In this document: positions 29,203-38,700 of the stretch, in pieces
Numbering within the stretch: the stretch's first letter is position 1
Layout: each line of letters opens with the position of its first letter
Assembly (NCBI GenBank): GCA_009773555.1
Contig: WSXZ01000004.1
Coordinates: 1 to 64,000 of the forward strand
Direction of reading: 5' to 3'
Source of the DNA: Methylocystaceae bacterium
Lineage (GTDB): Bacteria; Pseudomonadota; Alphaproteobacteria; Rhizobiales; Beijerinckiaceae
Length of the DNA: 64,000 bases
Notes under the pieces: generated by a model
Database searches by the model: none
What the model was told of the DNA's origin: nothing
What the model saw: the letters and a program-made list of their open reading frames with translations, nothing else
Position numbers and translations under genes: made by a program

Positions 29203-29306
29203 TGTCATTCCCGACAGGCCGAAGGCCTGATCGGGAATCCAGAGCCTACCCAGAAGCGCTGGTATTGCTCTGGATTCCCGATCGCGCTCCGCGCGTCGGG
29301 AATGAC
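29203..29306. repeat. Family A palindromic repeat, copy 3
   Basis: TGTCATTCCCGACAGGCCGA opens the unit and GTCGGGAATGAC closes it, with the same internal GGGAATCCAGAGC and CTCTGGATTCCCG arms as the other copies. It lies between the SURF1 gene and thrC. Confidence 0.85.
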
Positions 29307-29337
29307 CCCTGAACGGCTCAGAAGGAAATCGTATGAC

Positions 29338-30789
29338 ATGCGCGTCGCAAGCGGCGCGCCCGCCGCATCGATGGATCGAAGATTGCGCTATCTCTCAACC
29401 CGCGGCGAGGCCGCGCAGCTTGGCTTTGACGACGTGCTGCTCGCCGGTCTCGCGACCGACGGCGGGCTCTACACGCCGCTCGCCTATCCTCGTCTCGCGC
29501 CATCCGAGATCGCCGCGCTCGCGGGCCGGCCCTATGCCGAAGCGACGGCGCAAGTGATCGCGCCTTATCTCAGCGAGACGTTTTCGCGTGAGATTTTGCG
29601 GGCGCAGACAGAGAGCGCCTATAGCGGGTTTCGTCACCGCGCGATCGCGCCGCTGACGCAGATCGCCGACAATCTCTTCGTACTCGAACTTTTTCACGGG
29701 CCGACGCTCGCCTTCAAGGATCTGGCGATGCAGCTCCTCGGGCGCATGATGAATCATGTGCTCGAAGAGCGAAATCTGCGCGCCACCATCGTCGGCGCAA
29801 CGTCCGGCGATACGGGCGCCGCGGCGATCGAGGCGTTCAAGGGTCTGGACCGCGTCGACGTCTTCATCCTGTTTCCGCACGGCCGGGTTTCCGACGTGCA
29901 GCGCAAGCAAATGACCACGGTCGCCGACGACAATGTTCATACGATCGCGCTGCAGGGCTCCTTTGACGACGCGCAAGCGATATTGAAACGGCTGTTTCGC
30001 GCCGCCGACTTTCGCACGCGCGTCGGACTCGCCGGCGTCAATTCGATCAACTGGGCGCGCGTCGTCGCGCAGACCGTCTATTATTTCACGAGCGCCGTGG
30101 CGCTAGGCGCGCCGCATCGGCACATTTCCTTCGCCGTGCCGACGGGTAATTTCGGCGACGTGCTCGCCGGCTATGTCGCCAAGCGGATGGGTCTGCCGAT
30201 CGAGAGACTGGTCGTCGCCACCAACGCCAACGACATTCTTGCGCGCGCGCTTGCCAGCGGGCGTTACGAGCCGCGGGGCGTCACGCCGACTCAGTCGCCG
30301 TCGATGGACATTCAGGTTTCGTCCAATTTCGAGCGCCTACTGTTTGATGCGACGGGACGCGATCCGGCGGTGGTCCGCGCCGCTTTCGCCTCGCTCGACC
30401 AATCCGGCGCCTTCGACATTCCGCCTGCGGCGCTCGCCGCCATTCGCGCCGAATTCGATGCCGAGTCCGTCGGCGAAACTGAGACGACGGAGGAGATTCG
30501 CCGCACCTGGCGCGAGACCGGCTATGTGCTCGATCCGCATACGGCGACCGGCGTCACCGCGGCGCGCGCGCGGCTTGCGAAAGATCCGGCGACGCCCGTC
30601 ATCGCGCTTTCGACGGCGCATCCGGCAAAGTTTCCAGACGCCATTGAGCGCGCCATCGGACTGCGTCCGCAGCCGCCTGAAAATATTGCGGCCCGACTTG
30701 ACGCGCCGGAACGATTCACGATTCTTGAAAATGATGGCGCGCGAGTCGCCGAATTTATTTCATCGCGCGCGCGGGCGGCGAAGCACTGA
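29338..30789 (+). CDS. thrC: Threonine synthase
   Basis: ThrC converts O-phosphohomoserine to threonine with pyridoxal phosphate. The 483-residue protein shows the PLP lysine in HGPTLAFKDLAMQ, the phosphate-binding ATSGDTGAAAIEAF, GVNSINWARVVAQTVYYF and AVPTGNFGDVLAGY. The ATG at 29338, preceded by AAGGAAA, is chosen over the downstream ATG at 29371. It follows the oxidase cluster as in many Hyphomicrobiales. The M16 peptidase gene that often separates it from the GNAT is not present here. Confidence 0.96.
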   Translation: MRVASGAPAASMDRRLRYLSTRGEAAQLGFDDVLLAGLATDGGLYTPLAYPRLAPSEIAALAGRPYAEATAQVIAPYLSETFSREILRAQTESAYSGFRHRAIAPLTQIADNLFVLELFHGPTLAFKDLAMQLLGRMMNHVLEERNLRATIVGATSGDTGAAAIEAFKGLDRVDVFILFPHGRVSDVQRKQMTTVADDNVHTIALQGSFDDAQAILKRLFRAADFRTRVGLAGVNSINWARVVAQTVYYFTSAVALGAPHRHISFAVPTGNFGDVLAGYVAKRMGLPIERLVVATNANDILARALASGRYEPRGVTPTQSPSMDIQVSSNFERLLFDATGRDPAVVRAAFASLDQSGAFDIPPAALAAIRAEFDAESVGETETTEEIRRTWRETGYVLDPHTATGVTAARARLAKDPATPVIALSTAHPAKFPDAIERAIGLRPQPPENIAARLDAPERFTILENDGARVAEFISSRARAAKH

Positions 30790-30810
30790 CAAGGTTTGGC
30801 AAGGAGAACG

Positions 30811-31413
30811 ATGGCGATCTTCAGCGTAATCGGGCGGCGCGACCTGCCGATTAGAGGCGACGGTCTTTATCTGCGCGCGTCCGAAATGCGCGATTACATG
30901 GAGTGGGCCGAACTGCGCGAAAAAAGCCGCTCCTTCCTGACGCCATGGGAGCCGCTCTGGCCGATCGACGATCTCACACGGGCGAGCTTTCGCTATCGCG
31001 TGCGCCGCCACGCCGAGGAAATGGCCCGTGACGAGGCCTATTCCTTCTTCATCTTCCGTGAGGAGGACGACGCGCTGATGGGCGGCCTCTCCTTCGGTCA
31101 TGTCCGGCGGGGCGTGTCGCAGGCGGCGACGCTCGGCTATTGGATGGGCGAACCCTATGCAGGCAAGGGCCACATGACCCGCGCCGCGCGCGCCGCTTGC
31201 GCCTATGCTTTCGAGAAGCGCGGCTTCCATCGCATCGAGGCGGCTTGCCTGCCGACCAACGAGCCCTCGAAGCGCTTGCTGGAGCGCGTCGGTTTCAAGC
31301 AGGAGGGCTATGCGCGCTCCTATCTCAACATCAACGGCCAGTGGCGCGACCATTTGCTTTATGCGCTGTTGGAAACTGATCCTCAGCCGATCAATCCGCC
31401 GTCGCCGGCGTAA
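30811..31413 (+). CDS. RimJ/RimL-like GNAT acetyltransferase
   Basis: The 200-residue protein has the GNAT acetyl-CoA-binding core (LGYWMGEPYAGKGHMTRAA) and the later RIEAACLPTNEPSKRLLERVGF...EGYARSYLNINGQWRDH that marks RimJ-type N-terminal alanine acetyltransferases of ribosomal proteins. AAGGAG lies just before the ATG at 30811. It begins 21 bp after thrC, so co-transcription is likely. It converges with rph. Confidence 0.9.
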   Translation: MAIFSVIGRRDLPIRGDGLYLRASEMRDYMEWAELREKSRSFLTPWEPLWPIDDLTRASFRYRVRRHAEEMARDEAYSFFIFREEDDALMGGLSFGHVRRGVSQAATLGYWMGEPYAGKGHMTRAARAACAYAFEKRGFHRIEAACLPTNEPSKRLLERVGFKQEGYARSYLNINGQWRDHLLYALLETDPQPINPPSPA

Positions 31414-31542
31414 GTGGTGCTGAAAGAAACGCCCGGCGATCGATGGGGCGCGCGGCGCGGACGAGCTTCCCTGCGGCTTGAGCCGCGCCGTCTCTTCAAA
31501 ACCAGATCGCGGTCTTTCTGCTGCTGACGCGGACGAGATCGC

Positions 31543-32223
31543 TCACGCGAGCGCCGCCTTCTGCAGTGCGACGAGGTCCGCGACTCCCTGCTGGGCGAGC
31601 GCCAGCATGGCCGACAGCTCATCTTGGGAAAACACCGCGACTTCGGCGGTCGCCTGAATTTCAACGAGGCCGCCCGAACCAGTGAGGACGAAATTGGCGT
31701 CGGTCGCCGCGGTTGAATCCTCGGCGTAATCGAGGTCGATCACCGGCGTTGCGTTGAAGATGCCGCAGGACACGGCGGCGACATGATCGCGCAGCGGGCT
31801 TTCCTTGACGATTGAGCGCGAACGCATCCAATCAAGGCAATCATGCAGCGCCAGCCAGTCCGCCTGGATGACGTCGCAGTCGACGACGATCTGCCGTTCG
31901 CCAAGCGCTGGCAGATTGGTGACCGCGCGCAGCGAGCGGCCGATGAGACGCTGGATTTCCTGCGTGCGTCCCGAGAGCCTTCCGGCGGCGGCCTCGCGAC
32001 GCGTGCGCGTGTGGGTGGCGCGGGGCAGCATGGAATATTCCGCCGTGACCCAGCCTCGGCCCTGGCCGCGCAGCCACGGCGGCGGCTTGTCCTCGAGCGA
32101 CGCCGCGCAGAGCACCTGCGTATTGCCGAATTTAACAAGGCAAGAGCCCTCGGCGTAGCGGGCGACGCCTCGCTCGAAACTCACCTGGCGCATCTCGTCG
32201 GGCGCGCGTTTACTGGGGCGCAT
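31543..32223 (-). CDS. rph: Ribonuclease PH lacking its phosphate-binding loop
   Basis: RNase PH trims tRNA 3' ends using phosphate. The protein begins [19 protein letters not shown] and follows the family closely ([48 protein letters not shown]). The expected VIQADGGTRTAAITGAW, however, reads [13 protein letters not shown], so about 11 residues including the GGTRTA loop are gone in frame. That loop holds the Thr and Arg that bind phosphate, so phosphorolysis should be lost. The length, 226 residues, is correspondingly short of the usual 237-238. It is divergent from the EF-G-like gene. Confidence 0.93.
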   Translation of the reverse strand: MRPSKRAPDEMRQVSFERGVARYAEGSCLVKFGNTQVLCAASLEDKPPPWLRGQGRGWVTAEYSMLPRATHTRTRREAAAGRLSGRTQEIQRLIGRSLRAVTNLPALGERQIVVDCDVIQADWLALHDCLDWMRSRSIVKESPLRDHVAAVSCGIFNATPVIDLDYAEDSTAATDANFVLTGSGGLVEIQATAEVAVFSQDELSAMLALAQQGVADLVALQKAALA

Positions 32224-32380
32224 AACAGCTCCGTTGTCGTATGGGTTGCGCCTTCTATCGCGCTTTCCGCAACCGTGAAAGCGCCAGGCGAGGGACGGCG
32301 TCTTGCGCTCCCGGCCGCATGGTGAAACCATGAGCTAACGGGGCCGGACGAAACCAGGCTCCGACGATAAGGAGGGAGTG

Positions 32381-34237
32381 ATGGGCCAGACATTGTCCCA
32401 AGCGTCGTCCCAAGGAGCGCATTCTCACGAGGCGAGAGCACAGGGCCCCCGGCTGATTGCGCTGGCGGGCCCTTTCCAATGCGGCAAGACCACACTTCTC
32501 GAGGCTATTCTGGCCCACGCCGGCGCGATCCCGCGGCAGGGCCCCGTCGCTGCAGGGGCGAGCGTCGGCGACCCCAGTCCGGAAGCCCGCGCCCATCAGA
32601 TGAGCGTCGAGGCCAATGTCGCGACGGTCGATTACATGGGCGACCGCTACACATTCGTCGATCTGCCGGGCTCCGTCGAATTCGCGCATGACTCGCGCAA
32701 TATCCTGCCGGCGGCCGACGCCGCCGTCGTCGTCTGCGAGGCCGATCCCCGCAAGATACCGGCGCTGCAGCTCATTTTGCGCCAGCTCGAAGAGCTCGGC
32801 GTGCCGCATTTCATTTTCCTGAACAAGATCGACGCCGCGACCATCGATGTGCGCGAGGCGCTCAGCATTCTGCAGCAGGCTTCGCGCACGCCGCTGCTGC
32901 TGCGCCAGGTTCCGATCTGGAACAATGGCGTCGCGGTCGGCTTCATCGATCTCGCGCTGGAGCGCGCCTATGTCTATCGCGAACATGCGCCGTCGGAAGT
33001 CGTCGACATTTCCGGGGGCGACGTCGTGACCGAGAAGGAAGCCCGCTACTCGATGCTCGAGCGGCTCGCCGACTACGACGACGCGCTGATGGAGGAGCTG
33101 ATTTCCGATATCGAGCCACCGCGCGATCAGGTCTTCGACGACCTCACCAAGGAATTGCGCGCCGGACTGGTCGTGCCTTTGTTCATCGGTTCGGCCGAAC
33201 GGGGCGCCGGCGTGACGCGGTTGTTGAAAGCGATGCGTCACGAGGCGCCGGGAATCGAAGCGACCCGCGTGCGGCTTGGCGTCGGCGAGAGCGGCCCCGC
33301 GCTCGCCCGCATCTTCCGCACGATCCACACGCCGCACGGCGGAAAAATGTCGGTCGCGCGCGTGCTGCGCGGCGCCCTCGCGGACGGCCAGACCGTCGCT
33401 TCGCCGCAGGGGGAGGATCGCATTTCAGGCATGTCGCATTTGATGGGCGCGGCGACGAGCAAGACGACGGAGGCGAAGACCGGAGACGTCGTCGCTCTCG
33501 GGCGTCTTGATCATGCGCAGACCGGCGACACTGTCGTCGCCGACGCGCGCGCGGGCGCGGCGGATCTGCAGAAGACGCGCGCGCAAGCGCCCGATCCGGT
33601 GCATGCTCTGGCGCTTAATGTGAAGGACCGCAAAGACGAGATGCGCCTCGCCGCGGCGATGACGAAGCTCATCGAAGAGGATCCTTCGCTCGTCTTTGTC
33701 CATGACCAGGAGCTGTCGCAGATCAAGCTCTTCGGCCAGGGAGAGATGCATTTGCGCGTCGCGCTCGAACGCCTCGCCTCGCGCTTCAACGTCGCGGTCG
33801 ACTTCTCGAAGCCGACGGTCGCCTATCGCGAAACGATCCGCCATAAGGTCACCGTCCGCGGCCGCCACAAGAAGCAGTCGGGCGGACATGGCCAATTCGG
33901 CGACGTGGTGATGGAGATCGCGCCACGCGGCCGCGGCGAAGGATTCGCCTTCAGCGAGCGCGTGCACGGCGGCTCCGTGCCCAGGCAATATTTCTCGTCC
34001 GTCGAGGCCGGCTGTCAGGACGCCTTGCTGCACGGCCCGTTAGGCTTTCCGGTGGTCGACGTCGAGGCGGTGCTGACCGACGGCTCGTATCATTCCGTCG
34101 ATTCTTCCGACATGGCGTTCCGCACGGCGGCGCGCATCGGCATGAGCGAAGCCCTGGAAAAGGCCGAACCGATCCTGCTGGAGCCGGTGCTCGCGGTCGA
34201 TATTTTCGTGCCGAGCGACGCAAGCTCGAGACTCTGA
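32381..34237 (+). CDS. Elongation factor G-like GTPase, frameshifted near C-terminus
   Basis: The protein resembles the non-canonical EF-G paralogues of alphaproteobacteria. The GTPase P-loop is GPFQCGKTT, switch II region DLPGSVEFAHDS replaces the canonical DTPGHVDF, and the NKID motif is present. Domains II-IV follow (GHGQFGDVVMEIAPRG, VHGGSVPRQYFSSVEAG, EPVLAVDIFVPSDA). After SDA the frame ends with SSRL and a stop. The rest of domain V continues in another frame up to 34395, so about 30 codons plus the frame have been lost. AAGGAGG precedes the ATG at 32381. Ribosome translocation activity is doubtful even if intact, because paralogues of this type have unknown roles. Confidence 0.88.
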   Translation: MGQTLSQASSQGAHSHEARAQGPRLIALAGPFQCGKTTLLEAILAHAGAIPRQGPVAAGASVGDPSPEARAHQMSVEANVATVDYMGDRYTFVDLPGSVEFAHDSRNILPAADAAVVVCEADPRKIPALQLILRQLEELGVPHFIFLNKIDAATIDVREALSILQQASRTPLLLRQVPIWNNGVAVGFIDLALERAYVYREHAPSEVVDISGGDVVTEKEARYSMLERLADYDDALMEELISDIEPPRDQVFDDLTKELRAGLVVPLFIGSAERGAGVTRLLKAMRHEAPGIEATRVRLGVGESGPALARIFRTIHTPHGGKMSVARVLRGALADGQTVASPQGEDRISGMSHLMGAATSKTTEAKTGDVVALGRLDHAQTGDTVVADARAGAADLQKTRAQAPDPVHALALNVKDRKDEMRLAAAMTKLIEEDPSLVFVHDQELSQIKLFGQGEMHLRVALERLASRFNVAVDFSKPTVAYRETIRHKVTVRGRHKKQSGGHGQFGDVVMEIAPRGRGEGFAFSERVHGGSVPRQYFSSVEAGCQDALLHGPLGFPVVDVEAVLTDGSYHSVDSSDMAFRTAARIGMSEALEKAEPILLEPVLAVDIFVPSDASSRL

Positions 34238-34395
34238 TTCCCGAGGCGGAGATGGACAATCTCATCGTCGAATTGCGCTCCGCGACCGCGGGCGCGGGCT
34301 TCTATCAGGCGCGCTTCGACCATCTCGCGGAAGTCGTCGGCAAGCAGGCGCGCGACATCGTCGCCGCGCATACGGCGAAGGCGAGCGCGGGGTAG
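34219..34395 (+). pseudogene. Out-of-frame C-terminus of the EF-G-like GTPase
   Basis: Reading the frame that starts GCAAGCTCGAGACTC gives KLETLIPEAEMDNLIVELRS, then ATAGAGFYQARFDHLAEVVG, and a stop at 34393-34395. This is the end of EF-G domain V. It joins the preceding frame at GACGC/AAGCTC after a deletion of roughly 95 bp. Confidence 0.85.
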
Positions 34396-34528
34396 GGCCG
34401 CCCGCAAGGCGCGCGTCCCGGCGTGCCCAACGAGGCTGTGCGCTGGGGCTCGCTTGTGTGCGGGAGCACAGCGACCGTCGGCGTTTCGAATGAAGATCGC
34501 GCTCGTCTTCCTAAAGAGGAAAGCCGAG

Positions 34529-34735
34529 ATGCGAATGTTCATATTCCTGGTGGCCGCCGCTCTGGCCATGTCGTTCAGCCTCTATTCGAGCGCTGGCGGG
34601 TTGAAGGGCCCGTCGACCGCCGAGCCGCAGGCCGCGAGCTTCGACCCCAACCCGCCGGCGCGCTGCGTTAAGAGCAAGAAAATGCGGCAGGCGAACGTCG
34701 GATGCGTCATGAAGGGCAAGCGCCGCAGCGCGTAA
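34529..34735 (+). CDS. Small exported hypothetical protein
   Basis: The 68-residue product begins with a signal peptide-like MRMFIFLVAAALAMSFSLYS. The mature part is short and basic, with two cysteines (PARCVKSKK and NVGCVMKGKRR). AGAGGAA lies eight bases before the ATG at 34529. I do not recognise a family. It sits between the EF-G-like gene and pirin. Confidence 0.55.
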   Translation: MRMFIFLVAAALAMSFSLYSSAGGLKGPSTAEPQAASFDPNPPARCVKSKKMRQANVGCVMKGKRRSA

Positions 34736-34807
34736 TTGGGGCGCTTGATCCGTCGACGGGCGGCGCTAGCTACGCGCGCAACCCTCACGGGCGAAAAGAG
34801 GCTCAGC

Positions 34808-35707
34808 ATGTCCATCCCCGGCGGCGACGAGACGGCGGCGAAGACGATTGAACTGCGAATTGCGCCGCGCGCGCGCGATCTCGGCGGCTTCAGCGTCAGG
34901 CGCGCCTTGCCCGACGACAGGCGCCAGATGGTCGGGCCGTTCATCTTTTACGATCATTTCGGCCCGGTTCAATTCGCGCCGGGACAGGGGATAGACGTGC
35001 GTCCGCATCCCCATATCGGGCTTGCGACCGTCACCTATCTTTTCGACGGGCGCATTCTGCATCGCGACAGTCTGGCGAATGTGCAGGAGATCGCGCCTGG
35101 CGCGATGAATTTGATGACCGCCGGGCGCGGCATCGTTCATTCCGAGCGCACGCCGCCGGGGCCGCGCGCGGCGGGGCAACAGATGCTCGGCGTGCAAAGC
35201 TGGCTGGCCTTGCCGCTGGCGCATGAAGAAACCGAGCCGAGCTTCCAGCATTTTAGCGCGAACGTTCTTCCCATCGTTGAAGATCAAGGCGTGTTCGCGC
35301 GCGTCATCGCCGGCGCGGCGTTCGGGGCGACGTCGCCCGTGGAGACCCTGTCGGACTGGTTCTATGTGGAGCTGCGTCTCTCCGCCGGCGCCTCAGCGCC
35401 GCTCGACGCCGATTATGAGCAGCGCGCGCTTTATCTCGTCGAGGGCGCCATCGAGATCGCCGGCGAACGTTTCGGCGAGCCGCAATTGCTGATCTTCAGC
35501 CCGGGCCCCGCGATCGCGATCCGCGCGCTTGTCAGTGCACGAATGATGCTGCTCGGCGGCGCGCCGGTCGACGGACGCCGCTTCGTCTGGTGGAACCTCG
35601 TGTCTTCTAGCAAGGAGCGGATCGAACAGGCGAAGCGCGACTGGCGGGAAGGGAAGTTCCCTTCAGTGCCGGGCGACGCGGAGTTCATTCCGCTGCCGGA
35701 AGATTAG
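34808..35707 (+). CDS. Pirin family protein
   Basis: The 299-residue bicupin starts with RDLGGFSVRRALPDDRRQMVGPF and carries the metal ligands of the N-terminal cupin in FYDHFGP, RPHPHIGLATVTYLFDG and HSERTPP. Pirins are iron proteins; some degrade quercetin and others act as regulators. AGAGG upstream supports the ATG at 34808. It is oriented with the PPOX-fold gene downstream, with a LysR relic on the opposite strand between them. Confidence 0.92.
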   Translation: MSIPGGDETAAKTIELRIAPRARDLGGFSVRRALPDDRRQMVGPFIFYDHFGPVQFAPGQGIDVRPHPHIGLATVTYLFDGRILHRDSLANVQEIAPGAMNLMTAGRGIVHSERTPPGPRAAGQQMLGVQSWLALPLAHEETEPSFQHFSANVLPIVEDQGVFARVIAGAAFGATSPVETLSDWFYVELRLSAGASAPLDADYEQRALYLVEGAIEIAGERFGEPQLLIFSPGPAIAIRALVSARMMLLGGAPVDGRRFVWWNLVSSSKERIEQAKRDWREGKFPSVPGDAEFIPLPED

Positions 35708-35839
35708 CGGCGATCAGCCGCCGACCGTCCGGCGCCAGGCGGCTTATATATGTGGTGAATTCCACCATCCACTCCCCGCCAGACGAACAAATCATCAGAC
35801 GCTTATGCCTAAAGCCCCTCAGCCGGATGGCCATTGGCT

Positions 35840-36106
35840 TTAGTTTCGGGAAGGTTGAGACTGTGGAGCGTGGCGCGAAGGCGCGGCGATGCGAAGTCTA
35901 CAAAGCTCGCAGCTCAAAGGAGACCAAGCGCCTCTGAGGATAACCAAGTGCACTGGAAGGGGCGGCCGTCGAGAAACTGGCGCGAGTCGGCCGTCGCGAA
36001 TCTGGTTGGCGACCATGTACGACAGAGCCACGGTGATCCCATCCCCCATTTCCGCTAAGGCGATGGATGCAGCCGCTGGCCGCAAGGTCCGCAGCCTGCG
36101 GATCAC
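35840..36106 (-). pseudogene. LysR-type regulator, C-terminal remnant
   Basis: The minus strand encodes GITVALSYMVANQIRDGRLA, then PPLPVHLV, which is the end of the LysR substrate-binding domain. The DNA-binding N-terminus and most of the effector domain are missing. It points away from the PPOX-fold gene, the usual layout for a LysR gene and its target. The rest of the 35708-36164 interval shows no gene. Confidence 0.65.
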
Positions 36107-36164
36107 CCGGGTCTTTCCGATCTCGGACTTTAGAGGCGCGAGTCTAGGCCTGCAGGAGGACGCA

Positions 36165-36788
36165 ATGCCGCATCGTTACGCCGAGATCGCCTTTACCCCG
36201 ACGGTGAAGAAGGCGCAGGAGCAATTTGGCAGCCGCAACGCATACGCGCGCATGGAAGGAGCGCCGGAGACCAGGAACCATCTGCTCGGCCAAGCGGAGG
36301 CTCAATTCATCGCGGCGCGAAATTCGTTCTACATGGCGACGGTCAGCGAAACCGGCTGGCCTTACATCCAGCATCGCGGCGGGCCGACGGGATTCGTGCG
36401 CGTGCTTGACGACTCCACGATCGGCTTTGCGGATTTCCGCGGCAACCGGCAATACATCAGTCTCGGCAACCTCGCGAACGACGATCGCGTGTCGCTGTTC
36501 TTCATGGACTATCCAAACAAGACGCGGCTGAAGCTCTTCGGGCGCGCGAAGGTCGTCGGTCTCGACGATGACGCGACCTTGTCTCTGCTCGAAACCCCGG
36601 ATTACCGCGCCCGCGTCGAACGCGGCTTCCTGATCAGGGTCGAGGGGTTCGACTGGAACTGCCCGCAGCATATTACCGAACGCTACACGCTCGACGAAGT
36701 GCGCGCGATGACGGCGCCGCTCACGGCGCGGATCGCCGAACTCGAGCAGCAACTCGCCCAGGCGGCCGGCGCTGCGACCTCAATCTAA
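36165..36788 (+). CDS. Pyridoxamine 5'-phosphate oxidase-fold flavoprotein
   Basis: The 207-residue protein begins MPHRYAEIAFTPTVKKAQEQ and has the PPOX-like FMN-binding barrel with FYMATVSETGWPYIQHRGGP, LGNLANDDRVSLFFMDYPNK and LKLFGRAKVV. The C-terminus is a coiled-coil-like LTARIAELEQQLA. Such proteins are FMN-dependent reductases of unknown substrate, often beside pirin and LysR genes. A very strong AGGAGGA precedes the ATG at 36165. Confidence 0.9.
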   Translation: MPHRYAEIAFTPTVKKAQEQFGSRNAYARMEGAPETRNHLLGQAEAQFIAARNSFYMATVSETGWPYIQHRGGPTGFVRVLDDSTIGFADFRGNRQYISLGNLANDDRVSLFFMDYPNKTRLKLFGRAKVVGLDDDATLSLLETPDYRARVERGFLIRVEGFDWNCPQHITERYTLDEVRAMTAPLTARIAELEQQLAQAAGAATSI

Positions 36789-36852
36789 GTCCAAAAATCG
36801 AACAATCGGATTGCGCGAGTGGTCGCATCGGTTCAATTGGCGCAGGTTGGCA

Positions 36853-37380
36853 TTACGGCTCGACCACCACGGTCGCGCCGACGGCGACGCGGTCATAGAG
36901 ATCGACGACGTCCTCGTTGAGCATGCGGATGCAGCCATAGGAGGCAGCCGAGCCGATCGACTTGCGCATCTTTTGCGTGGTGCCGTGGATCGCGACCTGA
37001 CCCTCGCTGAGCGTCATGGCGCGGGCGCCCATCGGATTGTTCGACGCGCCGCCGGGGATCACCTCCGGCAGTTCCGGATGATCGTGCTTCACATCTTCCG
37101 GCGGCGTCCAGTCGGGCGCGACGAATTTGGCGTTGATCTGCACCACGCCGCTCCATTCCTTGCCCGCCTTCGGCACCGCGACCTTGTAGGCGATGGCGTC
37201 GTCCTGATCGACGATGAGATAGAGCTTGCGCTCGTGCTCGCTGACGACGATGGAGCCGGGATCGAGCTCGGAGTGATAATGAACGAATTCGCGGGCGGCG
37301 GCGGCCTGCGGCGCCGAGGCGGCGCCGATGAGGGCGGCGGCGAAAGCGAATTGGGCGATCTTGGAAGTGCGGCGGTTCAT
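36853..37380 (-). CDS. L,D-transpeptidase (YkuD family)
   Basis: The 175-residue protein has a signal peptide (IAQFAFAAALIGAASAPQAAA). Its YkuD domain has the catalytic signature HGTTQKMRKSIG...SYGCIRM, where Cys is the nucleophile. These enzymes form 3-3 peptidoglycan cross-links or anchor lipoproteins in the periplasm. The usual SHGC is SYGC here, a variant seen in other family members. The start is the ATG at 37380 just before the signal peptide. Confidence 0.93.
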   Translation of the reverse strand: MNRRTSKIAQFAFAAALIGAASAPQAAAAREFVHYHSELDPGSIVVSEHERKLYLIVDQDDAIAYKVAVPKAGKEWSGVVQINAKFVAPDWTPPEDVKHDHPELPEVIPGGASNNPMGARAMTLSEGQVAIHGTTQKMRKSIGSAASYGCIRMLNEDVVDLYDRVAVGATVVVEP

Positions 37381-37471
37381 TGTCTTGCGCTCGATGTTCG
37401 ATGTCTCGATGAGCGCGTTGTAGAAGAGGCGCCGCCCGCATTCCGTGCGGCGGCGCACGCGGGAAATTCCG

Positions 37472-38605
37472 TCAGGTGAGCGTCGAAGCGGAGTCTTGTG
37501 CAGCGTCCTCAGGCCGCAAGCGTTCTTTCAACCATCTGAAACATGCAATTCCAAGAAAACCGACGATGATGATCGTATGGGGCGCGGTGATTGAGAAGTG
37601 ATACGCCAAGGCCGCGGAAATGGCGCGTTCCTTCTGGAGGCCGTAGCCGTTGACGAGATAGGCGACGATGCCCGCCTCGAACAGCCCCAGGCCGGCGGGG
37701 CTTGCGGGAACGGCGACCGCGAGCGCGCCGATCATCAATAATGTCATCGCGTGGATGAGGGTGAAATCGATTTCAGGCAGCAGCGTTCTGAAGGCGACAT
37801 AGACCAGGCAGACATTGGTCATCCATATCGAGGCCGTGAAGAACGCCGTCCTCGCGGCGCGATGATGGGCGACCAATCCTCCGGCCTGTTTGAAAAAAGC
37901 GTCCAGTCGCAAGGCGTTCACGATGCGCCAATCCGGAAGGCGCCAGACGACGGCTTTTCGCCGGAAGACGAACATGCCGCAAAATACAATCGAAAGGGTC
38001 GCGGCGGCTGCGATCAACAGGCGCGGATCGATGATGCGCGAATCTGAGTTCGCGAGGATGAGCAATGACAAAAGGACGATCGCCGTAACGTCGTAGAGTT
38101 TTTCCAGCAGGACTGCGGCGCTTATGCCGCCGATCGCATAATTAAAATAGGAATGTCCAAAATAGATTTTCACGCCTTCGCCAGCCCTGAACGGAACTAA
38201 ACTGTTGAAGGTGAATCCCATCGTGGCGATCAGAAAACCGGACGAGAGTCCGCCGCCAAGCAGCGTCGACAGGCGTGATCCATAGAACAGCAAGACGAAC
38301 ACATTCATCGTCATTGCGATCAGAATCGCACTTAAGGGGATCTGCTTCAGTTCCTGCGACAGATCGGCGAATTCGATGTTCTGGTAGAGCCAGTAGGAGA
38401 TGTAGGCAAAAAAGGCGGCGTTCAAAATCAGCGCGACATATCCGCTGCGCTGAGAGATGAACTTTATTGAGCTGGCCGCTCGCTGCGGCGCGGAGCTCGC
38501 GGACAAAGGCCGAAGTCCGCCGACCGGCGAGACGACCTCGCTCAATCGCAGCTCGGGCGCGAGACGCGTCGGTCGAAGTCGATCGTCCTCTACGCTCATG
38601 GCCAT
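37472..38605 (-). CDS. Flippase-like membrane protein (LPG synthase TM-domain family)
   Basis: The 377-residue protein has about eight membrane helices. It shows the pattern of the UPF0104/YbhN family: NSLVPFRAGEGVKIYFGHSY, LLEKLYDVTAIVLLSLL and PASPAGLGLFEAG. The family contains the membrane half of lysylphosphatidylglycerol synthase and is thought to move lipids. There is no synthase domain here. The longer frame starts at GTG 38689, but the ATG at 38605 gives a more usual N-terminus. It follows the phaB gene on the same strand after about 90 bp. Confidence 0.85.
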   Translation of the reverse strand: MAMSVEDDRLRPTRLAPELRLSEVVSPVGGLRPLSASSAPQRAASSIKFISQRSGYVALILNAAFFAYISYWLYQNIEFADLSQELKQIPLSAILIAMTMNVFVLLFYGSRLSTLLGGGLSSGFLIATMGFTFNSLVPFRAGEGVKIYFGHSYFNYAIGGISAAVLLEKLYDVTAIVLLSLLILANSDSRIIDPRLLIAAAATLSIVFCGMFVFRRKAVVWRLPDWRIVNALRLDAFFKQAGGLVAHHRAARTAFFTASIWMTNVCLVYVAFRTLLPEIDFTLIHAMTLLMIGALAVAVPASPAGLGLFEAGIVAYLVNGYGLQKERAISAALAYHFSITAPHTIIIVGFLGIACFRWLKERLRPEDAAQDSASTLT

Positions 38606-38700
38606 CTCGCTCTGCGCGGAATAGCGCTTTGCCTCATAGGCCAGAAAAATGGCCGGCGCGAAGACCGGCCTATTCTCTGGCCCGCACACATACGATCCGC

